A stretch of DNA of 64,000 nucleotides from contig NZ_CP060723.1 of NCBI RefSeq assembly GCF_014395225.1, forward strand, positions 1,178,001-1,242,000, written 5' to 3'. Position 1 is the stretch's first letter. Each line of letters begins with the position of its first letter. The notes below the pieces were generated by a model, which saw only the letters and a program-made list of their open reading frames with translations, had not been told where the DNA came from and ran no database searches. Shown one piece after another: positions 16,347 through 25,061 of this stretch. The position numbers were made by a program, and so were the translations under genes. The stretch is from Pedobacter roseus. GTDB taxonomy: Bacteria; Bacteroidota; Bacteroidia; Sphingobacteriales; Sphingobacteriaceae.

Positions 16347-17189
16347 TTAATTCAAGTTCCTATACTCAAGGGGTGTCATTCCTGTCCTTTGTTTGAAAAG
16401 GCGGGTAAAGTGTTGTTGGTATTTGAAGCCGAGATCGGAGGAGATAGTATTTATAGATTTTCTAGGATCAAATATCTTGTTTTTTGCTTCTTCGATTATC
16501 CTTGATTGGATGTAGTCCAATGCAGTATTCCCAGTTTCCTTCTTGATCAGGTCACCAAAATAATTTGGCGACAAATGCAATTGATTGGCGCACCAGGCAA
16601 CATTTGGCAAGCCCAAACTGTGAGGTAGGTCAGATTTGAAGTAGCCGTTTAATAAGTTTTCGAACCGCACAAGCACATCGTTATTAACATTGGTGCGAGT
16701 GATAAACTGACGGTCGTAGAAACGCATACAATAGTTAAGAAAAAGCTCAATATTTGATACAATTAGTGTCTTGCTGTGTTTGTCGATATTGGAGTCGATT
16801 TCAGATGCGATCTTTGTAAAGCAATCATTAATCGTTTCTCTTTCTTTTTTTGAAAGGTGGAGCGCTTCATTAACATCGTAGGAGAAAAATGAATAATCCT
16901 TGATGTGGTTGCCAAGATGGGTGCCGACAATGAGATCGGGATGGAATACCAGCGCTTTACCTGATGGCTTGATGATTTCCCCTTTACTATCTATCCCGTA
17001 CACCTGGCCGGGTGCAATAAATACAAGGGTGCCATCTTCATAATCATACGGTTGACAGCCGTATCGCATATCCCCACATTTGATGTACTTCAGGAATACC
17101 GCATAAATGCCCATATATCTTTGAAATTGATGATATGTTGGGATCTCATCAAAATCAACCACGCTTACTAATGGATGCAGCGTATCCAC
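16347..17189 (-). CDS. AraC-family regulator with an apparent 5' frameshift
   Basis: This 280-residue frame opens at a GTG and has an N-terminal sensing domain (DYEDGTLVFIAPGQ) and a C-terminal AraC DNA-binding domain with two helix-turn-helix units (LGLPNVAWCANQLHLSP and ISSDLGFKYQQHFTRLFKQ). It belongs to the same subfamily as the regulators at 33884 and 36526, whose starts extend about 20 residues further. Here those residues exist in another frame: an ATG at 17242 encodes MKDVERIDTVRQYNESMG, which would join V-DTLHPLV if one G were added to the GGGG run near 17190-17193. It is either a real frameshift or a sequencing error. It is divergent from the cupin gene and probably regulates it. 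Confidence 0.8.
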   Translation of the reverse strand: MDTLHPLVSVVDFDEIPTYHQFQRYMGIYAVFLKYIKCGDMRYGCQPYDYEDGTLVFIAPGQVYGIDSKGEIIKPSGKALVFHPDLIVGTHLGNHIKDYSFFSYDVNEALHLSKKERETINDCFTKIASEIDSNIDKHSKTLIVSNIELFLNYCMRFYDRQFITRTNVNNDVLVRFENLLNGYFKSDLPHSLGLPNVAWCANQLHLSPNYFGDLIKKETGNTALDYIQSRIIEEAKNKIFDPRKSINTISSDLGFKYQQHFTRLFKQRTGMTPLEYRNLN

Positions 17190-17429
17190 CCCATAGATTC
17201 GTTGTATTGCCTTACCGTATCAATCCTTTCTACGTCTTTCATATTACAAACTTAATAAACCTAAACTATTGAGCACTAATGCCAATGCGATATCAGTAAA
17301 AGTGGTAAATAATACCGTAGTATGTATAACGCCGAAGCTAAGCATACTGGCGACATTTGTACTATTGACTTTTTGTAGTTATATAAACGTTGAGGAACAG
17401 AAGCGTTGGAAACTGTCAATTAAATTAAG

Positions 17430-17942
17430 ATGAAGAAGAACCTTCAAAAAATATTAATCATTGTTTGCTATTTACTGGCAATGCTATCATGTAACAATAA
17501 AAAAACAGAAAAAATGAATACAGAAATTCCAAAAATCAGCGATTTCCCTCGTGGGGAAGAAAATGCGGGGTTTGCGCCATATTTTACAGGCAGATCTTAT
17601 CTGGCAACACTTACAACTAACAAGGATTTGAACGTTCCCCTTGCTAATATAACCTTTGAACCTGGCTGTAGAAATAATTGGCACAAGCACACTGGCGGAC
17701 AGATTTTAATTGTAGTAGGGGGTGAAGGACTTTACCAGGAGAGAGGGAAACCTTCGCGACACCTGAAACCGGGTGATGTTGTAGAAATTGCAGCTAATGT
17801 GGAGCATTGGCATGGAGCAACGGCAAAAAGCTGGTTTTCACATTTAGGCATAACTTGTAATCCGACAATCAATGAGAACGTTTGGCTTGAACCTGTAACA
17901 GATGAAATTTTCAATGAAGCTAATGATCAAATTAAAAAATAA
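17430..17942 (+). CDS. Cupin-domain lipoprotein
   Basis: A 170-residue protein with a signal peptide and lipobox (AMLSC, Cys21), then a single cupin barrel. Metal-binding motif 1 is WHKHTGGQILIVVGGEG and motif 2 is HLKPGDVVEI...VEHWHGA; three to four histidines are conserved, so it should hold a metal. The carboxymuconolactone gene begins in the TAATG junction at its end. Similar cupins accompany carboxymuconolactone decarboxylase-type proteins in many bacteria. A second copy of this cupin type occurs at 21869. The reaction is unknown. Confidence 0.87.
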   Translation: MKKNLQKILIIVCYLLAMLSCNNKKTEKMNTEIPKISDFPRGEENAGFAPYFTGRSYLATLTTNKDLNVPLANITFEPGCRNNWHKHTGGQILIVVGGEGLYQERGKPSRHLKPGDVVEIAANVEHWHGATAKSWFSHLGITCNPTINENVWLEPVTDEIFNEANDQIKK

Positions 17943-18994
17943 TGGTAACAAAGAAGTGGAAATGGATAATGACGCTATTTGTCGTTTTTTTAAATACAAC
18001 AATTATGAATGCACAGAGTAAAGATAGTTTAGATATTCAACAGCAAAGCCTGATAAAGATTTCTGCATTAACGGCTGTAGGAAAACTTGAACCGCTTAAA
18101 ATCCAATTAAATAAGGGATTGGATAACGGATTAACCATCAATGAAATAAAAGAGGAGTTGGTGCAGCTGTATGCTTATTGCGGTTTTCCAAGAAGTTTAA
18201 ATGCTATTAATACATTTAAGACTGTTGTTGAGGAAAGAAAAGCTAAAGACATAAAGGATGTTGACGGCAAAAAAATCATCGTCGAAAATACTCCTTCTGA
18301 TAAATATGAACAAGGGAGAAAAGTGTTGGAAGAGCTGACCCAAACGGCACAATTAAAACCCGCACCGGGCTTTGGAGAGTTTGCGCCCCGGATAGATGCT
18401 TTTTTAAAGGAACATTTGTTTGCCGATATCTTTGTGAGTAATGTGCTCAGCCATCAACAAAGGGAACTGGTCACCATTGCTGCTTTGGCCTCGATACCGG
18501 GTGTTGATGGTCAATTGCAGTCCCATATCAACATGGGGAAAAATACAGGCATTACAGTGGCCCAACTGGAACAGCTTGCAAATCTGGTTGAAACACAAGT
18601 GAGCATTACCCAGGCAAACACGGTTAGACAAATTATTGGAAAACCGTTGGTTCCCCTGGTTAAACCTGAGATGATGGTACGCATTTCTGAGATTGAAATC
18701 TTGCCTAAATACCTCGAGGAGTATAATGCTATCCTAAAACTGGAGGCCTCAGCATCGGTAAAACTGGAAGCAGGCGTTATAGCCATTTTCCCAATGTACC
18801 AAAAGGAAAGCCCTGCCCAGATCCGCATTATTGAAATGTATGCCGATAAGGCTGCCTATCAGTCGCACCTTAAAACTCCTCATTTCCTGCACTATAAAAC
18901 GACTACGCTAAAAATGGTCAAATCGTTGAAATTGGTGGATATGGAGAGCTTGGACAGAGATACCATGCTGGAAATATTCAGGAAATTGAATTAG
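17942..18994 (+). CDS. Carboxymuconolactone decarboxylase-like protein fused to a YgiN-type monooxygenase domain
   Basis: A 350-residue secreted protein: signal peptide to about residue 24, a first AhpD/CMD-like helical domain (about 35-110), a second one (about 115-225, LSHQQRELVTIAALASI and GKNTGITVAQLEQL), then a C-terminal ferredoxin-like ABM domain (about 235-345, with ISEIEILPKYLEEYNAIL and RIIEMYADKAAYQSHL). The usual CMD catalytic Cys-x-x-Cys is not seen. It overlaps the cupin gene by one base and is clearly in its operon. The domain combination suggests handling of a small electrophilic or quinone-like compound, but no substrate can be named. Confidence 0.82.
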   Translation: MVTKKWKWIMTLFVVFLNTTIMNAQSKDSLDIQQQSLIKISALTAVGKLEPLKIQLNKGLDNGLTINEIKEELVQLYAYCGFPRSLNAINTFKTVVEERKAKDIKDVDGKKIIVENTPSDKYEQGRKVLEELTQTAQLKPAPGFGEFAPRIDAFLKEHLFADIFVSNVLSHQQRELVTIAALASIPGVDGQLQSHINMGKNTGITVAQLEQLANLVETQVSITQANTVRQIIGKPLVPLVKPEMMVRISEIEILPKYLEEYNAILKLEASASVKLEAGVIAIFPMYQKESPAQIRIIEMYADKAAYQSHLKTPHFLHYKTTTLKMVKSLKLVDMESLDRDTMLEIFRKLN

Positions 18995-19280
18995 GAATTG
19001 GTATAAATCGCCAATTATGGTCAAGGATTTTTTAAGGAATTTATTCTGAAGTATCCATTGAGAACCGATAATAAATTTATTAATATAGGCCAAGTTTTTT
19101 GTTCTAAAATAGTCTTCTCAAGGTGTTGGAAATCTTGAGAAGACATAAATTGCTAGAAATTTATATAAATTTTTTCCTGTCCAAATCCTCGATTATTTAC
19201 TCAACAAGGAACTTAAATGTTCAAAGTATTCCTGCTGAGAGTTTTGTGAATACGGGGGGGCAGATATCTTAGAACAAATT

Positions 19281-20099
19281 TTATCCAATTCGCTCCCGAT
19301 ATTCCTTCGGAGTAATGCCTAAAAGTTTTTTTACATAGCGGGTAAAGAACGAACGGCTTGAAAAATCCAATTCATCAGCTATTTCGGAAATATTAAGATT
19401 CTTATTTTGCAAGAGTATAATGATCCGCTCTCTTGCGTTACGTTGTATCCATTCGGATGCGGTTATTCCGGTATTAACCTTGCAAATGTAATTGAGGTAT
19501 TTAGCTGTGATATTCAGTTTATCGCTGTAAAACCGTACTTCGCGCTTTGTCATGCAATGCTCCTGTACCAATTGTATAAACCGTTCATATAAGGTTCCGC
19601 TTTGTAAACTTCGTTTTTTTCTGTCGAGCTCGTCTTCAAAAATGTGCCACATTTCTAAAAGAAAAAGCTGCATCTGAAGTTTAAGTGCTTCCTCATAAAA
19701 CCGATGGTTGGTTTCCAGTGACATATCGTAAAGCAACTTAAAATTTTTCAGGATTTTCTCTTTGTCTTTTTTATCCGGATGCAAAATCGGATATTCTTTG
19801 GAGTGTATGATGCTGTCTATACTCGCCGTGGCACTCGGCAAACTTGCGGTAAGTAATTCGCGGTCGACAAACAAAATTGTGGCCTTAAAACTTTTTGAAA
19901 AAGAAAGGTCTGAAACATTAATGCCCGCCAGCCAAAAGATAAACTCGCCTTTTTTACTTTGATATTGCTGGCCATTAAATACAAAATTTACGCTCCCACT
20001 TTGACAATAGATATGTGTATGAAACCGGATATTAAAATCTTCTGGAAATTGATTTGCTGATACCGCTTTGCAGAGCATAACTTTTTGATTTGCTGCCAT
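19281..20099 (-). CDS. AraC-family transcriptional regulator
   Basis: About 272 residues from the ATG giving MAANQKVMLCKAV; a longer form from 20147 adds a hydrophobic stretch that makes no sense for a cytosolic regulator. The N-terminal half is a cupin-like sensor (FRFHTHIY-like pattern NIRFHTHIYCQSGSV); the C-terminal half has two helix-turn-helix units, including ISEIADELDFSSRSFFTRYVKKLLGITPKEYRE. It is divergent from the acetyltransferase-hydrolase-cupin genes and separates them from the first cupin/CMD pair, so it is the likely regulator of the block to its right. Confidence 0.9.
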   Translation of the reverse strand: MAANQKVMLCKAVSANQFPEDFNIRFHTHIYCQSGSVNFVFNGQQYQSKKGEFIFWLAGINVSDLSFSKSFKATILFVDRELLTASLPSATASIDSIIHSKEYPILHPDKKDKEKILKNFKLLYDMSLETNHRFYEEALKLQMQLFLLEMWHIFEDELDRKKRSLQSGTLYERFIQLVQEHCMTKREVRFYSDKLNITAKYLNYICKVNTGITASEWIQRNARERIIILLQNKNLNISEIADELDFSSRSFFTRYVKKLLGITPKEYRERIG

Positions 20100-20189
20100 A
20101 TTAAATAAAAATAGAATAATTAATTGATAATAGGTGATATTTGACATTAATTGCGAAATAAATGTAACAAAACACCTTTTGAGTGGGTT

Positions 20190-20197
20190 TATCTTTG
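20190..20197 (+). promoter_or_regulatory. -7 box ahead of the acetyltransferase operon
   Basis: TATCTTTG, exact TAnnTTTG, 13 bp before the ATG at 20211. It rules out the longer frame that opens with a TTG at 20151 upstream of the promoter. Confidence 0.5.
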
Positions 20198-20210
20198 TTC
20201 CTACAAAAAA

Positions 20211-20777
20211 ATGGATATGAACACTAAAGATATTTTCGAGAGGTTACGCAATGGAGAAATCATTTCACCACACGATCCGAACGCCTATCAACTGATGGAA
20301 TCTTCTTTTGCAATAAAAAAACTTTTGGTCCAGATGAACAATTCAACAGAACCGGAAGAAATCAGAAACTTTTTAAGCCAAATTATAGGTTCAGAAATCG
20401 ACAAAACTGTTAACATATTTACCCCTTTGCACATCAATTATGGAAAACATACGAAAATTGGTAAAAATGTATTCATCAATTTCGATTGTGTGTTTTTGGA
20501 TCTGGGCGGAATCACCATTGAAGACAATGTGTTGATCGCTCCGAAAGTAAGTTTATTATCCGAGGGGCATCCAATCTCAAGCGAAGACCGACATTCGTTA
20601 ATCCCTAAAGCTATCCACATCAAAAAGAATGCCTGGGTTGGTGCGGGAGCAACCATACTCCCTGGGGTAACCATAGGGGAAAATTCGGTCATTGCAGCTG
20701 GAGCAGTGGTCTCAAAAGACGTCGCGCCAAATACAGTTGTAGGTGGGGTTCCGGCAAAATTCATTAAAAACATTTAA
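20211..20777 (+). CDS. Hexapeptide-repeat sugar O-acetyltransferase (maltose/galactoside type)
   Basis: A 188-residue cytosolic enzyme of the LacA/Maa type, which moves acetyl from acetyl-CoA to a sugar hydroxyl. The N-terminal Mac domain (DIFERLRNGEIISPHDPN) is followed by the left-handed beta-helix with hexapeptide repeats (IGKNVFINFDCVFLD, VGAGATILPGVTIGENSVIAAGAVVSKDV) and the terminal VVGGVPAKFIK. The expected catalytic His sits in LLSEGHPI. It heads a tight group with the hydrolase (2-bp gap), cupin and cyclophilin-like genes. Confidence 0.9.
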   Translation: MDMNTKDIFERLRNGEIISPHDPNAYQLMESSFAIKKLLVQMNNSTEPEEIRNFLSQIIGSEIDKTVNIFTPLHINYGKHTKIGKNVFINFDCVFLDLGGITIEDNVLIAPKVSLLSEGHPISSEDRHSLIPKAIHIKKNAWVGAGATILPGVTIGENSVIAAGAVVSKDVAPNTVVGGVPAKFIKNI

Positions 20778-20779
20778 GC

Positions 20780-21850
20780 ATGAAAAAATCAATTCTTATT
20801 ATGCTAACTGCAGTCCTTTATTATGGTACCGCAGGAGCACAATCAACATCCAACTCAATACAGATGAAAGAAATATCAGCAAAAGGCTATACAACCTTTA
20901 AGGTAAGCGACAAGGTCACCTTATATGCCGTAAGTTTTAAGAATCAATACAACCTGCAAGTGGCCGGACATCTTTTTGTTCCTAAGATTATAGATAGGAA
21001 AGCCAAAAATGCCGCCATAGTTGTCGGTCACCCTATGGGGGCGGTAAAAGAACAGAGTGCCGATGTTTATGCCGCTAATATGGCAGACAGGGGCTTTATT
21101 ACCTTAGCTATTGATCTTTCATTTTGGGGGGAAAGTGAGGGCTCGCCTCGTAATGTCGTACTTCCTGATATGTATGCAGAAGATTTTAGTGCTGCTGTAG
21201 ATTTCCTTGGTACACGTGAATTTGTAGACAGGGAACGCATAGGTGTGCTTGGCGTATGTGGAAGCGGAAGTTTTGTGATTAGCGCGGCCAAGATCGACCC
21301 AAGGATGAAAGCAATTGCAACGGTAAGCATGTACGACATGGGGTCGGCCAGCCGTAATGCGCTGAATCATTCTCAGACCCTTGAGCAGAGGAAAAAAAAT
21401 CAGGCAGAAGCCGCTGAACAGCGGTATGCTGAATTTTTGGGCGGTGAAACCAAATATACTGGCGGAACTACCCACCAGCTGGATGAGAACACCCATCCAA
21501 TACAGCGCGAATTTTATGAATTCTATCGCACGCCCAGAGGAGAATATACGCCAAAGGGAGGCTCGCCGAAAACCACAACACATCCGACATTAAGCAGTAA
21601 TACCAAATTCAATAATTTTTATCCGTTCAACGATATAGAAACCATTTCTCCCCGTCCAATGCTGTTCATAACGGGTGATAAGGCACACTCGAAGGAGTTT
21701 AGCGAGGATGCCTATAAACGTGCAAGCGAGCCAAAAGAATTGGTCATCGTGCCAAATGCCGGCCATGTTGATCTATATGACAAAACGGACCTTATCCCGT
21801 TTGATAAGCTGGAGGCTTTTTTTACCAATCATCTTAAAGGAAACAAATAG
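20780..21850 (+). CDS. Secreted alpha/beta hydrolase (dienelactone-hydrolase-like)
   Basis: A 356-residue protein with a Sec signal peptide cleaved near residue 20 (GTAGAQ). The alpha/beta fold shows the oxyanion segment VVGHPMGAVKEQ, the nucleophile elbow GVCGSG with Cys160 as in dienelactone-hydrolase-like and YcjY-like enzymes, an Asp in the FITGDKAHS region and the terminal His in VPNAGHVDLYD. The Cys rather than Ser nucleophile is noteworthy. It follows the acetyltransferase by two bases and so is in its operon. Substrate unknown; esters or lactones are plausible. Confidence 0.85.
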   Translation: MKKSILIMLTAVLYYGTAGAQSTSNSIQMKEISAKGYTTFKVSDKVTLYAVSFKNQYNLQVAGHLFVPKIIDRKAKNAAIVVGHPMGAVKEQSADVYAANMADRGFITLAIDLSFWGESEGSPRNVVLPDMYAEDFSAAVDFLGTREFVDRERIGVLGVCGSGSFVISAAKIDPRMKAIATVSMYDMGSASRNALNHSQTLEQRKKNQAEAAEQRYAEFLGGETKYTGGTTHQLDENTHPIQREFYEFYRTPRGEYTPKGGSPKTTTHPTLSSNTKFNNFYPFNDIETISPRPMLFITGDKAHSKEFSEDAYKRASEPKELVIVPNAGHVDLYDKTDLIPFDKLEAFFTNHLKGNK

Positions 21851-21868
21851 TAAAACACACAAAAACCG

Positions 21869-22357
21869 GTGAAAACATTATCCATAACCGCAGTTGCTGC
21901 CCTGTTGTTGCTTATGATCAACTGTAGCGCCCAGAATCCCCTCAAAGCAGATCAGAACAAACTAAACTTTATTTTTCCGAAAGGTAAGCTCGGCCCCGTC
22001 GAAAATTTCACCGGCAAGGCCTGGAGTATCGGCCTTGTAGAAAATGATTCTATCTACAACACCGTGATCGGCAATGTCTTTTTTGAGCCCGGAGCAAGAA
22101 GCAACTGGCACAGGCATCCTTCGGGCCAGATCCTGATTATCACTGATGGTAAAGGCTACCACCAAATCAAAGGGCAACCCAGACAGATACTTAAAAAGGG
22201 AGATGTCGTAAAATGTCCGCCTAATGTAGAACACTGGCACGGCGCAAGTCCCGATACCGGTATGTTACAGCAATACATTTTACCTAAGACAGAAAAGGGC
22301 ATCGTGACCTGGCTGAACAAGGTAACGGACGAGGAATATATTGGTAGTAAAAAATAA
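21869..22357 (+). CDS. Cupin-domain lipoprotein, second copy
   Basis: A 162-residue protein opening with GTG, followed by a signal peptide and lipobox (MINC, Cys19). The cupin motifs WHRHPSGQILIITDGKG and ILKKGDVVKC...VEHWHGAS parallel those of the cupin at 17430, and the two end in the same LxKVTDEE/PVTDEI tail. They are clearly paralogues placed at the two ends of the same accessory block. Metal binding is expected; the reaction is unknown. Confidence 0.87.
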   Translation: MKTLSITAVAALLLLMINCSAQNPLKADQNKLNFIFPKGKLGPVENFTGKAWSIGLVENDSIYNTVIGNVFFEPGARSNWHRHPSGQILIITDGKGYHQIKGQPRQILKKGDVVKCPPNVEHWHGASPDTGMLQQYILPKTEKGIVTWLNKVTDEEYIGSKK

Positions 22358-22374
22358 CTTCGAAGATTAATAGC

Positions 22375-22860
22375 ATGAAGTTTCTACTAACAACCTATAT
22401 CATGATTTTTTCCTTGTCTTTAAGTGCGTTAAGCTGTGGCAAAAATAATGAGCTTGGAACAACACCAAAGATTGCCAATAATACGAACGGGAACACGACT
22501 AATCCAGCGGTAAGTAAAATGAAGATTACAATAGGTACTGCTGTGTTTACGGCTACACTAAGTAACAATGCAACAGGAAACGCTTTTAAAGCGAGATTAC
22601 CACTTACTCTAAATATGACCGAGCTGAACAGTAATGAAAAGTATTTCGATTTTCAAACCGCATTGCCGTCTAATGCAGCCAACCCAGATACAATCCAAAC
22701 GGGAGACATCTTGCTGTACGGTTCCAATACGTTGGTGCTTTTCTATAAAACATTTTTAACGTCATATCGTTACACGAGTATCGCACGGATCGATAATCCT
22801 TCCGGTCTTGCTATTGCGCTTGGCTCTCGAAATGTAATGGTGAAGTTTGAACTTGTATAG
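22375..22860 (+). CDS. Cyclophilin-like-fold lipoprotein
   Basis: A 161-residue lipoprotein (lipobox ALSC, Cys21), a short Asn/Thr-rich linker, then about 110 residues with the pattern of the small bacterial cyclophilin-like domain: KMKITIGTAVFTATLSNN, FKARLPLTLNMTE, GDILLYGSNTLVLFYKTF and RIDNPSGLA. Homologues are commonly found beside cupins and AraC regulators. It closes the operon (17-bp gap after the cupin) and is convergent with the YcaQ-type gene. No peptidyl-prolyl isomerase role is established for this type. Confidence 0.78.
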   Translation: MKFLLTTYIMIFSLSLSALSCGKNNELGTTPKIANNTNGNTTNPAVSKMKITIGTAVFTATLSNNATGNAFKARLPLTLNMTELNSNEKYFDFQTALPSNAANPDTIQTGDILLYGSNTLVLFYKTFLTSYRYTSIARIDNPSGLAIALGSRNVMVKFELV

Positions 22861-22927
22861 GGATGGCCTATACATTAGAGAACATTAACCCTTATATTGC
22901 TCTTAAATGGCGCAATCCTTTTTTATC

Positions 22928-24115
22928 CTAAAATTCTTTACTAATCAATGCCAGCAAATCACCATTGTTAGATTTTTTAAAGACCACATCCCTACATTTA
23001 TTAAACAGAATAAACTCCTTCAGGTTAAATACAAACTTATCAATGGTTTTTTCATCAATTTCAACAGGTTCGAAGTGAAGGTTGTGAATGATAAGGGTTT
23101 TTTGTTTACGGTCTGCTTTGGCATCCATTCTGGCAATAAATTTTTCTCCTGCCAGGATTGGGAGTGAGAAATAGCCGAATTTTCGCTTTGGAGCCGGAAC
23201 GAAACACTCTATCTGGTAATCAAAGTCGAAAAAATCCTTTAAACGGGCACGGAATACATTCAGCGTATCGAAAGGAGAGAGAATGAAAAGCTCCTCTTCA
23301 ATGCCAATATTAATATCGGTGCTGGAAAGTATGTATAGTGGACCTTTCACGCCATCCACGATTACAGGGATAACTTCGCCGGCCTGAACCATTTTATCCA
23401 GTTCTTTTTTAACCAGATTTCCTTGTACGCGGCGCGAACGCCATGCCATTTCCTTTACCGAAGATATACCCAGTGCACCAAGTGTACGGTTGATGATATA
23501 ACGTGCATATTCTACATCTGTAGGCATTGTCTGATCAGTATCCTGAGGCACGAGATCTAAAGGCAGATGATAAACTTTCTGAAAGGCACTATTGCGGCTG
23601 ATCATCAATTTTCCCTCCAGGTAAAGTCTTTCCAGTGCAACCTTTGCTGGTCGCCAGTCCCACCAACCCGAACTGGCCTCTACACGGTCGTTCTCAAAAT
23701 CGCCAACCATTACCGATCCATCGCGTTCCACGTCATCTAAAATCTGATTCATTAAATCCGATTCCCTTTTTGTGAGGGAAGTGCCCTTTATTTCAAATGC
23801 CTTTTTAACCGGTAGCGAAAAGCGAAAATCGTGCATGGGCAGAAATCCGGCGTCAGAGGTGAAATATTCGAAAATATCACCCTGTTCGCCAAGTGCTGCA
23901 AGCCATTCTGTTTGATAATCAGGCACACGGGCAAACATGGCATGATGATGGGCACGTTCTACCACATAATTGGTATCTAACTGTACATATCCCAGATGGT
24001 CAATCACCTTGTAAACTGCGTCAATTCCTGTTCCGAACGGCGCTTTTTTTGAGAGTCCCGCTGCGTGTATAATGATTTTTCTTGCCTGCGATCTGTTCAG
24101 TACAATAGCTTCCAT
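22928..24115 (-). CDS. YcaQ/AlkX-type winged-helix DNA glycosylase
   Basis: A 395-residue protein of the HTH_42 family. The E. coli member YcaQ unhooks DNA interstrand crosslinks through a catalytic QxD motif; here QLD is present at residues 45-47 in YVQLDTNYVVERAHHHAMF. Three winged-helix units follow, with SDAGFLPMHDFRF, the SSGWWDWRPAKVALERLYLEGKL segment and a C-terminal beta domain (LPILAGEKFIARMDAKADRK). Length is normal. It is convergent with the cyclophilin-like gene and may be co-transcribed with the EamA/GNAT pair upstream. Confidence 0.88.
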   Translation of the reverse strand: MEAIVLNRSQARKIIIHAAGLSKKAPFGTGIDAVYKVIDHLGYVQLDTNYVVERAHHHAMFARVPDYQTEWLAALGEQGDIFEYFTSDAGFLPMHDFRFSLPVKKAFEIKGTSLTKRESDLMNQILDDVERDGSVMVGDFENDRVEASSGWWDWRPAKVALERLYLEGKLMISRNSAFQKVYHLPLDLVPQDTDQTMPTDVEYARYIINRTLGALGISSVKEMAWRSRRVQGNLVKKELDKMVQAGEVIPVIVDGVKGPLYILSSTDINIGIEEELFILSPFDTLNVFRARLKDFFDFDYQIECFVPAPKRKFGYFSLPILAGEKFIARMDAKADRKQKTLIIHNLHFEPVEIDEKTIDKFVFNLKEFILFNKCRDVVFKKSNNGDLLALISKEF

Positions 24116-24158
24116 AATACTAATATATCGATCATTTATGTTGCAGCAAAAATTAGCT

Positions 24159-25061
24159 TTAATCCTTTTTCCACTTTGAAAGGCTTGATATGGCCATTTG
24201 ATTTGGCCATCTCCATTTAAGTTCCGATATCAGGGTGGCCAAAAATATCAGGCCTCCACCCATCAACAACCTGGATGTAATTTCCTCTCCCAAAATAAAA
24301 TGTGCTGCAAAGGCTCCAAAAACCGGTTCGAACAGGTAGATAATGGATACCCTTTCTGCACTGATGTACTTTTGAGCGATATTGGATATAGTGTACATGT
24401 ACGCTGTTGAAAATAACGCACAGAAAATGATACCTATCCAAAAGGTATGCCCTTGTGGAATCCAGGTAGTGTTGTTTTGAAAAAGGGCTAATAACAAAGT
24501 TAATATGGCACAGGTGGCAAACATGGGCACAATGGTGGGTACAATATCGCCTGCTTTAGATTCCTTTTCAATCTGGATCAGGTATATGGCAAAACAAAAT
24601 GCCCCCACAATAGTATAGAGATCGCCTGTGCCGATTTTAAGGTGATCGGTTATAGATATCACAAACAAACCAATTAATGCGGTAAATGCTGCTAACCATA
24701 TTTTTAAAGGGGCAGATTTTCGGTAAATCAAGAGTTTAATTACAGGAATCATCACCACCGTTATTCCGGCTACAAATGAACATTGCGATGCTGAAGTATG
24801 GGTGATGCCCAGTGTTTGCAGATAGATGCCCAATACCAAAGGGATGGCTAAACTGGCACCGGTTTTAATTGTGGCGAAATTCAGCTTTTTTACATATTTC
24901 CAGAAAATGATGGATAAAACCATTGTAGCCAGCATAAAACGATAGCATAGAAATAAAACAGGTTGGTTTTGCCCGATAGCAAGTTTGGTAACCGAAAAAG
25001 AAATTCCCCAGAAAGCAGTGCCCAGTATCAATAAAATCAGGAAAAGGTTTCTTTTTTCCAT
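24159..25061 (-). CDS. EamA/DMT-family transporter
   Basis: A 300-residue membrane protein with ten hydrophobic helices arranged as two EamA repeats (LGTAFWGISFSVTKLAI in the first, EPVFGAFAAHFILGEEIT in the second). Members export amino acids or other small metabolites; substrate cannot be read from sequence. Its ATG overlaps the stop of the GNAT gene by one base, so the two are translationally coupled. The divergent LysR gene upstream is the likely regulator. Confidence 0.88.
   Translation of the reverse strand: MEKRNLFLILLILGTAFWGISFSVTKLAIGQNQPVLFLCYRFMLATMVLSIIFWKYVKKLNFATIKTGASLAIPLVLGIYLQTLGITHTSASQCSFVAGITVVMIPVIKLLIYRKSAPLKIWLAAFTALIGLFVISITDHLKIGTGDLYTIVGAFCFAIYLIQIEKESKAGDIVPTIVPMFATCAILTLLLALFQNNTTWIPQGHTFWIGIIFCALFSTAYMYTISNIAQKYISAERVSIIYLFEPVFGAFAAHFILGEEITSRLLMGGGLIFLATLISELKWRWPNQMAISSLSKWKKD

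Noticed and set aside
16347..17189. Treating the AraC gene as a full pseudogene
   Set aside because: Only the first ~18 codons are displaced; sensor and DNA-binding domains are intact and could still be made from the GTG.
20151..20210. Longer acetyltransferase reading through the promoter
   Set aside because: The first 20 codons cover the TATCTTTG box and are not Maa-like.
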